Source: JAKZSU01 sp047517485
Lineage (GTDB): Bacteria > Pseudomonadota > Alphaproteobacteria > UBA7887
Direction of reading: 5' to 3'
DNA: 7,250 bases
Assembly: GCA_047517485.1 (NCBI GenBank)
Contig: JAKZSU010000171.1
Coordinates: 1 to 7,250, forward strand
Shown here: positions 1-5,457 of the stretch, piece by piece
Layout: each line of letters starts with the position of its first letter
How positions within the stretch are numbered: position 1 is the first letter of the stretch
Made by a program: the position numbers and the translations under genes
The notes under the pieces: generated by a model
Databases searched by the model: none
Seen by the model: only the letters and a program-made list of their open reading frames with translations
Told to the model about the DNA's origin: nothing

Positions 1-148
1 CCTAAAAGCCGCTACAATGCCGTCCGAGTCCCTGCTCGGCATCGCCGGAGATATCTCCGCTTCGACCTGCACCGAGCTTTACTCAGGAAAATGGGTGCAC
101 ACTACATATAGTGGGTGTGGGTGATAACCGGATAGGCAAGGCTGGACC
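1..148. other. Leader region upstream of pmoC; no recognisable gene
   Basis: No frame here encodes a hydrophobic helix or anything resembling the N-terminus of PmoC. The frame used by pmoC is open from base 2 and closes at two adjacent stops, TGA 122-124 and TAA 125-127. It could therefore carry the last 40 codons of an upstream gene, but the peptide is not recognised and its last codons look unlike the biased codon use downstream. A weak ribosome-binding sequence, AAGG at 138-141, lies 7 bases before the ATG at 149. A poor promoter-like pair (TTTACT 78-83, TACATA 103-108, spacing 19) is too weak to call. Confidence 0.5.
92..123 (+). promoter_or_regulatory. TGGGTG triple repeat with small inverted repeat, possible operator
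   Basis: The hexamer TGGGTG occurs at 92-97, 112-117 and 118-123, the last two in tandem. Between them an inverted repeat pairs CACTA (100-104) with TAGTG (109-113) around the AT-rich centre CATA. This is the most AT-rich, least coding-like stretch before the operon, so a regulator site or promoter is plausible. No known regulator motif is recognised. The repeats are seen directly; the function is inferred. Confidence 0.25.
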
Positions 149-769
149 ATGGGGATGGATTACTTCTCGGCCGACTTCCAGTTCTATTGGATGAACCTGC
201 TCTATGCGCAGTGGGTGGGCGAGGTATTGGTCGCCGGCAGCGTCTGGGGCTACATCTGGATGACCCGCGATCGCAACCTCGATAATTTGGCGCCCGAGGA
301 AGAACTCAGACGCTACTTCCGCCTGATCGCGTTCATCCTGATCTATGTCTTCATCGTTTACTGGACCGGCAGTTTCTTTGCCGAGCAGGACGCCTCGTGG
401 CATCAGGTGGCGATTCGCGACACCGACTTTACGCCGAGCCACATTCCGCTGTTCTATCTCTGCATGCCGACATTCATGATCGCCGGCGTGGCATCGTTCC
501 TCTATGCGCGAACGCGCATTCCCGAGTTCAGCAAGCGGGTGTCGATCCCCTTCGTGATCGGGGTCAGCGGTCCGTTCCTGATGCTCCCCAACCTCGGCTA
601 CAACGAGTGGGGACACACGTTCTTCTTCATGGAGGAGCTGTTCTCGGCGCCGATTCACTACGGCTTCGTGGTCCTCGGCTGGTCGGTATTGGCACTTGGC
701 GGCCTGTTGCTGCAAGTCATGCGGCGGGTTACCGAGCTGAGTGAAATCGCGATCGAAAGCGAAACCTGA
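149..769 (+). CDS. pmoC: Copper membrane monooxygenase subunit C (PmoC/AmoC family), short N-terminus
   Basis: This is a 206-residue integral membrane subunit of a particulate methane/ammonia/hydrocarbon monooxygenase. About five hydrophobic segments are visible, near 14-36, 56-77, 100-118, 131-148 and 170-190. All PmoC metal ligands known from Methylococcus are present with identical spacing: D81, H85 and H98 (the CuC site, D156/H160/H173 there) and N152, H156 and H170 (the CuD site, N227/H231/H245 there). The constant offset of 75 shows that the usual first ~75 residues, including the first membrane helix, are missing. In-frame stops at 122-127 prevent extension, yet Gly-Trp-Thr codons just before the ATG (140-148) match the conserved GW-S/T of the family. 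The gene is therefore either 5'-truncated or has a changed N-terminus. Start chosen: first ATG, with AAGG 7 bases upstream; ATG 155 is possible. It is the first gene of the operon, followed by a 127-base spacer. PmoC and AmoC cannot be separated by function here. Confidence 0.93.
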   Translation: MGMDYFSADFQFYWMNLLYAQWVGEVLVAGSVWGYIWMTRDRNLDNLAPEEELRRYFRLIAFILIYVFIVYWTGSFFAEQDASWHQVAIRDTDFTPSHIPLFYLCMPTFMIAGVASFLYARTRIPEFSKRVSIPFVIGVSGPFLMLPNLGYNEWGHTFFFMEELFSAPIHYGFVVLGWSVLALGGLLLQVMRRVTELSEIAIESET

Positions 770-790
770 GCCTGAGCGAGGAAAATTACA

Positions 791-812
791 CGGCATAGAC
801 CGGCATAGACCG
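791..812 (+). repeat. Tandem 10-bp repeat in the pmoC-pmoA spacer
   Basis: CGGCATAGAC is repeated exactly at 791-800 and 801-810, and the next two bases (CG) begin a third copy. It lies between the pmoC stop and the hairpin upstream of pmoA. It may be a replication-slippage duplication or a paired protein site. Confidence 0.8.
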
Positions 813-829
813 TTGGAGGGCACCGGGAC

Positions 830-848
830 CGGCGGCTGATCGCCGCCG
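830..848 (+). promoter_or_regulatory. GC-rich stem-loop between pmoC and pmoA
   Basis: CGGCGGC (830-836) pairs with GCCGCCG (842-848) around a five-base loop, giving a seven-pair stem made only of G-C pairs. The following bases (TCTTGAGTTTGT) are not a clean T-run, so it is a poor intrinsic terminator. It may act as an RNA processing or stability element, or a partial attenuator, setting C against A-B levels. The structure is seen directly; the role is inferred. Confidence 0.5.
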
Positions 849-896
849 TCTTGAGTTTGTCATCCTCCGGGCGGACACAGGGGGACAGTGATCATC

Positions 897-1694
897 ATGG
901 ACGACGTTCGGACCGACACGCCCGCGCTCACTACCGAATCACCGGTGATAGCAACCCAGTCGAAGCGCGCGATCACCACCAAGCTCAACTTGAAAAAAGT
1001 CGATTTGGCCTTTGATATCATCGTTCTACCCACTGTCGCGATCGTCTTGATCGCGGCGTTCCACATTCACTTTATGTTGACCGTCGGCGATTGGGATTTT
1101 TGGACCGATTGGAAGGATCGCCGGTGGTGGCCACTGGTCACGCCGGTCTCCCTGATCACCTTCCCCGCGGCGATCCAATACCTGTTATGGAAAAACTTCC
1201 GTATTCCCTGGGGCGCCACGGTGTGCGTGGTGTTGATCACGCTGGGGATGTGGATCAGCCGCAGCACGCAATTTGTCGGGTGGTCTTATTTCCCGATGTC
1301 CTTCGTGTGGCCGGCGACATTCATCGCGATGGGTTTGGTGCTCGATTGCACGCTGGTGATCACCCGGAGCTTCTTTCTCACCGGCATTTTCGGCGGCTTC
1401 GCGTGGGCGTGCATCTTCTATCCCGCCAACTGGCCGCTGCTGGCGCCGTTCCATCAACCGATCGAGTGGCATGGCGTGCTGATGTCGCTCGCCGACCTGC
1501 AAGGCTACATGTACGTCCGCACCGGGACCCCGGAATATATCCGCATCATCGAGCAAGGAACCTTGCGGACCTTCGGCGAGCATGTCGCGCCGGTGACCGT
1601 GTTCTTCGCCGGGTTCGTCTGCATCCTGATGTATTTCCTGTGGAATCGCCTGGGCGCGTTGCTGGCGAAAACTCTGTGGGTCAAGAGGCTATAG
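897..1694 (+). CDS. pmoA: Copper membrane monooxygenase subunit A (PmoA/AmoA family)
   Basis: This is a 265-residue multi-span membrane subunit and the usual phylogenetic marker of this enzyme class. It carries the signature GDWDFWTDWKDRR (residues 64-76 from this start), the conserved TFPAA and PWGATVCV stretches, the FYPANWP loop and the C-terminal RTGTPEYIR and GTLRTFG motifs. Overall it reads closer to Methylococcus PmoA than to Nitrosomonas AmoA, for example in the region after GTLRTFG. The N-terminal arm before the first helix is roughly 20 residues longer than in Methylococcus and is hydrophilic. Start: ATG 897 is preferred, because the purine-rich GGGGGA (about 880-885) lies 11 bases upstream. 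GTG 888 in the same frame would add three residues, but sits only two bases from that sequence. pmoB follows after 48 bases. Methane, ammonia and short alkanes are all possible substrates. Confidence 0.96.
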   Translation: MDDVRTDTPALTTESPVIATQSKRAITTKLNLKKVDLAFDIIVLPTVAIVLIAAFHIHFMLTVGDWDFWTDWKDRRWWPLVTPVSLITFPAAIQYLLWKNFRIPWGATVCVVLITLGMWISRSTQFVGWSYFPMSFVWPATFIAMGLVLDCTLVITRSFFLTGIFGGFAWACIFYPANWPLLAPFHQPIEWHGVLMSLADLQGYMYVRTGTPEYIRIIEQGTLRTFGEHVAPVTVFFAGFVCILMYFLWNRLGALLAKTLWVKRL

Positions 1695-1742
1695 GCGCTG
1701 CAGGCGCACTTCACGAATAAAAAACGTTGCCGGCGTGTCAAG

Positions 1743-3140
1743 ATGCACGGCGCCTCCAGGGGGGAAAGGAACGAACCCATAACACGGATAGCGAAGCGGC
1801 GCTTCTCTGGGGGTCATTGGCTCGCCGCGGCCGGTCTTCTGCTGGTTTGCGCGATGCCCATCGCCGATGCCTTGGCGCATGGCGAGAAGGCGCAGGAAGC
1901 CTTCCTACGCATGCGCAGCATCCATTGGGTGGATACAAAAATCGGTCCGATCGACCTCTCCGTCAACGACCTGATCGAGGTGTCCGGGAAGTTCATGCCG
2001 TCTAATCATTGGCCGGGCCATGTGCCGACGCCGACCACCGCGTTCCTCAATATCGGTGTGCCGGGCCCGAGCTTCGTGCGCCTGGAATCGTGGGTGAACG
2101 GCGTTAATATGGTGAACTCGACCGCGTTCGATCTCGGCGGCACCTACGACTATAAAGTAGTTCTGAAAGCCCGCCGGCCCGGGCGCTATCATGTCCATCC
2201 GCTGATCAATGTCCTCGACGCGGGACCGTTGATCGGCCCTGGTATCTGGGTCGAGGTCAGTGGCCGTTTCGAAGATTACAAGCACGAAGTGACGACGATT
2301 ACCGGTGAGACCGTCGACCTTGAGACCTACAATCTGGCAACCGTCTTCGGTTGGCATGCTTTGTGGTTTGCGGCGGGCGCCGCGTGGCTGATCTATTGGA
2401 TCTTTTTCAAGGGACGGCAATTGCTGCCGCGCTATCGCCGGGTACGCGAGCTCGGCGACGATGCCGACATAATGATCTCACCCTTCGATCGGAAGCTCGC
2501 ATTGGGGGTCATGGTGGCGACCTTGTTGGTGGTGACCTATGGCTTCTTCTCCACCGACGCAAAGTATCCCAACTCGATCCCGCTGCAAACCGGCCAAATC
2601 AAAGTGCCGCCGCTGCCCGCGGCCGACCCGTTGGTCGAGGTCGAGTTCGACAACGCGAATTACCAAATTCCCGGACGCAGCTTGACCGTCAACCTCACCG
2701 TCACCAATACCGGCGACAAGACGGTGGAAGTCGGCGAATTCATGACCGCGAACGTGCGCTTCATCAACGCCGCGGTCCGCGATATTACCCCCGCCGACGA
2801 GGACGATCTGATCGCGCCTAACGGGCTTCATGTGACCGGCGGCGCGATCGAACCCGGCGAGACCAAGCAAATTTCGATTCGCGCCGAGGACGCGATGTGG
2901 GAGACCCAACGTCTGGCGCGATTGATCTACGATCCGGACAGCCGATTTGCCGGGCTGGTCTATTTCTACGACAGCGACGGCGAGCGCCAGATCCTCGAGG
3001 TGTCGGGTCCGCTATTGCCGACGTTCGACGAACTGTGGGGCGGCGCCAGCGGCGCCGCTTCGGCGAACTCATCGCGATACCATGGCCGCAAACGGCATGA
3101 GAGTACTGGCGCCGACACTTTTGGCACTGCTGCTGCTTAG
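1743..3140 (+). CDS. pmoB: Copper membrane monooxygenase subunit B (PmoB/AmoB family)
   Basis: This is the largely periplasmic copper-binding subunit, 465 residues from ATG 1743. A signal peptide ends at ALA just before H46, so the mature protein should start HGEK, as in Methylococcus. The CuB ligands are present with family spacing: H46 (H33 there) and H150 and H152 (H137, H139) in the motif KARRPGRYHVH. H61 matches H48 there, but the H72 position is M85, so the bis-His site is absent, as in many relatives. Two membrane helices (about 205-223 and 251-269) separate two cupredoxin-like domains. The second domain ends in YDPDSRFAGL and the usual terminal PLLPTF (424-429). After this a tail of about 36 residues, rich in Ala, Ser, Gly and Arg, has no family counterpart and overlaps the next gene. 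The true start may be AUA 1779, which lies 8 bases after AAGGA and gives a signal peptide of normal length; ATG 1743 has no visible ribosome-binding sequence. Confidence 0.95.
   Translation: MHGASRGERNEPITRIAKRRFSGGHWLAAAGLLLVCAMPIADALAHGEKAQEAFLRMRSIHWVDTKIGPIDLSVNDLIEVSGKFMPSNHWPGHVPTPTTAFLNIGVPGPSFVRLESWVNGVNMVNSTAFDLGGTYDYKVVLKARRPGRYHVHPLINVLDAGPLIGPGIWVEVSGRFEDYKHEVTTITGETVDLETYNLATVFGWHALWFAAGAAWLIYWIFFKGRQLLPRYRRVRELGDDADIMISPFDRKLALGVMVATLLVVTYGFFSTDAKYPNSIPLQTGQIKVPPLPAADPLVEVEFDNANYQIPGRSLTVNLTVTNTGDKTVEVGEFMTANVRFINAAVRDITPADEDDLIAPNGLHVTGGAIEPGETKQISIRAEDAMWETQRLARLIYDPDSRFAGLVYFYDSDGERQILEVSGPLLPTFDELWGGASGAASANSSRYHGRKRHESTGADTFGTAAA
1758..1781 (+). promoter_or_regulatory. Strong ribosome-binding sequence inside the 5' end of pmoB, facing an ATA codon
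   Basis: AGGGGGG (1758-1764) runs into AAAGGA (1765-1770). The next in-frame codon that could act as a start at normal distance is ATA at 1779-1781, 8 bases after AAGGA. From there the protein would begin (M)TRIAK, resembling the KTIKDRIAK-type start of Methylococcus PmoB, with the mature His at residue 34 against 33 there. No in-frame ATG, GTG or TTG lies near 1779. The purine run and spacing are seen directly; use of ATA as a start is inferred. Confidence 0.45.
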
Positions 3141-3696
3141 CCTGCCGGTCGGCCAAGCCTTCGCGCACGGCGGCGTCTCGGTCGAGGATGACCAGTGTAT
3201 TCTGACCGCCGGGCTCTATCGCGCGCATTTCACCGGCTACCAGCCGACGGCCCGGGGATCGCAGGAATTCTGCGAGGATATTCCGGTTGTCGACCGGGCG
3301 ATCATCGTCGTCGATTTCATTGACCGGGCGTTGCGCGAAATGCATGTCGATGTTCGGATCATCCGCGATGTCGATAATATCGGCAACAATGCGACCTTCG
3401 AGGACCTGGGCAGCACCGACGATATCGAGCGGGCAACCCTGCATTATCGCGCGCCGGCGCTCTATCCCTCCGGCACTGTGAGCGTGAGTTACGATTTCAC
3501 CGAGCCCGGGCGCTACATCGGCCTGGTCACCGCGCAGCGGCCCGGGGGCGGGCAAATATTTCGATCGGTGTTTCCATTCACCGTCGGCGTGAACGACACC
3601 ACGCCCTACATCAAGGTCGTCGTGGTGATTCTGCTGTTTGCCGCCGGCCTCTATTATTTCTCCGAGCGCTATCGTCGCAAAGCGGCTAAAACATAA
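3082..3696 (+). CDS. Secreted, membrane-anchored protein of a CuMMO operon (PmoD-position), possible copper binder
   Basis: This is a 204-residue protein with a signal peptide (hydrophobic core about 8-23, AFA at 26-28), a periplasmic domain of roughly 145 residues, a C-terminal helix (about 177-193) and a basic cytosolic tail (ERYRRKAAK). Cleavage after AFA would leave HGG as the mature N-terminus, the same His-first arrangement as mature PmoB. Two cysteines, C39 (EDDQC) and C64 (EFCED), could form a disulfide or a metal site; H49 lies in a conserved-looking RAHFTGYQP stretch. The later part (YDFTEPGRYIGLVTAQ) suggests a beta-sandwich ending. It resembles conserved uncharacterised periplasmic proteins remembered from ammonia- and methane-oxidiser genomes. 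It sits where pmoD/amoD-type genes occur, but I do not see the PmoD CuA-like ligand set, so no symbol is given. It overlaps pmoB by 59 bases. ATG 3097 is an equally possible start. A copper role is inferred. Confidence 0.85.
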   Translation: MAANGMRVLAPTLLALLLLSLPVGQAFAHGGVSVEDDQCILTAGLYRAHFTGYQPTARGSQEFCEDIPVVDRAIIVVDFIDRALREMHVDVRIIRDVDNIGNNATFEDLGSTDDIERATLHYRAPALYPSGTVSVSYDFTEPGRYIGLVTAQRPGGGQIFRSVFPFTVGVNDTTPYIKVVVVILLFAAGLYYFSERYRRKAAKT

Positions 3697-3700
3697 AAAA

Positions 3701-3740
3701 TTCGCTGCGGCTCCGTGTCCGGGCGATCAGGCTCGGCGAA
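3701..3740 (+). repeat. Imperfect inverted repeat in the spacer before the multicopper oxidase
   Basis: TTCGC (3701-3705) pairs with GCGAA (3736-3740). Inside it CCGGGC (3719-3724) can pair with GCTCGG (3731-3736) around GATCAG, with one G-U pair; the two stems share base 3736. It lies in the 63-base gap after the preceding stop codon. It might tune expression of the downstream pair, but no T-run follows and no terminator is called. Confidence 0.3.
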
Positions 3741-3759
3741 GTGAAGCGGCAAGGTATCC

Positions 3760-5457
3760 ATGAAAACACTAATGCTATTGGCGATTGGCGTATTTCTGAC
3801 GCTCGGCGCGGTCGTGCTTCTGCCTATCGCATGGTGGCCGGAGAGCCTGCAACAACCGATGGCGCAAATCGCCGGCGTGCCGGCTTGGCGGGCGGCGCCG
3901 GCGACCGATCCGGTCGAGCCCGGAATCAGCGAGCCGCATTGTGTCGAGTTGAGCCCCGACTGGCGTGACGGGCACACTATCGACGGCGTCGAGATCGAAC
4001 CGTCGCTGGTGTGCAATCCGGACAATCCGGCCAATGTCGCGGCGTTCGTCAAGGGCACCAACAATGTCTCGGCGGCAACGCTGATGAACACCCGCCTCGC
4101 CGCCGACGCGGTGGTCAAGGGCGACGACCTGGACGGCGACGGCGATCCCGACGTCATTCACATCCGCCTCGAGGTCGCCGAACTCAACGGCTTCTCGCCG
4201 GATATCGACGAGCCGGTACCGGGCTTTGCGATCGCCCCGGGGATCGAGCCGGGGTTCTGGGTATTCACGCCGAAATCCCGCGGCATGGCGACCGAAAACT
4301 TCGAAAGCCTGCGCGCCAATCCGCTGTTGCGGGTGCCCTCGCCGGTGATCCGCATCGAGCAGGGCGATCGAGTGATGCTGACCCTCGAGAACAGTCACAC
4401 CATGCCGCACACCATTCACCTGCACGGGGTCGATCATCCGTTTCTCGACGCCAACGGCGAGGGTAACGATGGGGTGCCGCAGACCAGCGAGACCCCGGTG
4501 ATGCCCGGCGAGGCGCGGACCTACGACATTTCGCCGCGCCAGACCGGCACCATGTTCTATCACTGCCATGTCCAGCCCGCGATCCACATTCTGATGGGGC
4601 TGCAGGGGATGATGGTGATCGAGGAGAACCGGCCCGATAATTGGCTACAGACGCTGAATGTCGGCGGCGGCGCGGTGCGCCATCGCTCGGTCGCCAGCCG
4701 TACTGAGTATGACCGCGAATACGACCTGCATTACCAGGATATCGACCGCGAGCTGCACGACATCATCCGCGCCTCGAACGATCCACGGGTGATCGCCGAG
4801 CAGGCGCATCGGCGCTATGACATCACCGAGCGGACGGCGGATTATTTCGTGCTCAACGGGCGCTCGTTCCCCTACACGGTGCGCGAATCGACCATTGTCG
4901 CCAAGCCCGACGAACGGATTCGGCTGCGCGTGCTCAACGGCGGCGCCGAGGGCATATCGCTGCACACCCATGGCCATAAGACGACGATCACCCATTATGA
5001 CGGCGTCGAGGCGCCGCCCGGCGGCAAGATCACCCGCGACGTGGTGTGGATCGCGCCGGCGCAGCGCGTCGATCTGCTGCTCGAGACCAAGAACGACGGT
5101 TTGCACAGCTATGGCGAAGGGATCTGGCTGCTGCACGATCACCGCGAAATGGCGGTCACCACCGACGGCATGGGACCCGGCGGCGGGGTGAGCGCAATCG
5201 TCTATGAATCGTTTCTCGACGAAGACGGCTGGCCGAAGGCGCAAGGCGCCGATTGGACGCCGTTCTTCAGCCCCGCCTATTACGCCCGCGCGGTGCCGGT
5301 GTGGGCGGCCTACGATCCGCTCGGCATTCTCGGCGATGTAAGCCCTGAGCGCGCGCTCGACATTCAGAAAGTCGTCTGGGCGACCGATGTCGGCTTGCTG
5401 GCGGCGCTGCTCATCGTGCTCCTGCGCCGCCGGCGGCGCCCCGGGGACTCCTCATGA
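3760..5457 (+). CDS. Membrane-anchored two-domain multicopper oxidase, type C (T1 copper in domain 1)
   Basis: This 565-residue periplasmic oxidase probably couples oxidation of Cu(I) or another reductant to O2 reduction. An N-terminal signal anchor (about 3-25) and a C-terminal helix (about 538-555) followed by five Arg suggest attachment at both ends. Domain 1 (about 190-290) has H217-T-I-H220-L-H222-G and H268-C269-H270 with H276, giving type 1 ligands (H217, C269, H276) plus trinuclear-site histidines. Domain 2 (about 355-485) has H402-T-H404 and H459-D-H461; Asp460 replaces the T1 Cys, so only trinuclear ligands remain. This is the type C two-domain pattern known for the blue copper oxidase of Nitrosomonas europaea. 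The HCH motif and domain 2 histidines argue against nitrite reductase. A ~190-residue N-terminal extension holds C61/C85 (possible disulfide) and an Asp-rich DLDGDGDPD loop (123-131) like calcium-binding loops. AAGG at 3751-3754 precedes the ATG. The stop overlaps the next start (ATGA). Confidence 0.92.
   Translation: MKTLMLLAIGVFLTLGAVVLLPIAWWPESLQQPMAQIAGVPAWRAAPATDPVEPGISEPHCVELSPDWRDGHTIDGVEIEPSLVCNPDNPANVAAFVKGTNNVSAATLMNTRLAADAVVKGDDLDGDGDPDVIHIRLEVAELNGFSPDIDEPVPGFAIAPGIEPGFWVFTPKSRGMATENFESLRANPLLRVPSPVIRIEQGDRVMLTLENSHTMPHTIHLHGVDHPFLDANGEGNDGVPQTSETPVMPGEARTYDISPRQTGTMFYHCHVQPAIHILMGLQGMMVIEENRPDNWLQTLNVGGGAVRHRSVASRTEYDREYDLHYQDIDRELHDIIRASNDPRVIAEQAHRRYDITERTADYFVLNGRSFPYTVRESTIVAKPDERIRLRVLNGGAEGISLHTHGHKTTITHYDGVEAPPGGKITRDVVWIAPAQRVDLLLETKNDGLHSYGEGIWLLHDHREMAVTTDGMGPGGGVSAIVYESFLDEDGWPKAQGADWTPFFSPAYYARAVPVWAAYDPLGILGDVSPERALDIQKVVWATDVGLLAALLIVLLRRRRRPGDSS

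Noticed and set aside
83..823. Minus-strand open frame opposite pmoC
   Set aside because: Low-complexity charged translation, fully opposite a conserved PmoC; no family features.
830..860. Intrinsic terminator after pmoC
   Set aside because: The stem is strong but no uninterrupted T-run follows, and pmoA continues the operon.
888..890. GTG 888 as the start of pmoA
   Set aside because: It is only two bases from the purine-rich ribosome-binding sequence; ATG 897 has a workable spacing. Only three residues differ.
2947..3081. Upstream extension of the gene after pmoB to ATG 2947
   Set aside because: These codons lie within the conserved C-terminal part of PmoB in another frame, and the added peptide would precede a clear signal peptide.
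149..3140. pxm-type (PxmABC) monooxygenase
   Set aside because: pxm operons are ordered A-B-C; the order here is C-A-B.
3760..5457. Copper nitrite reductase (NirK) identity for the multicopper oxidase
   Set aside because: NirK has HCA at the type 1 Cys and a mononuclear type 2 site. Here HCH plus HTH and HDH in domain 2 indicate a trinuclear oxidase site.
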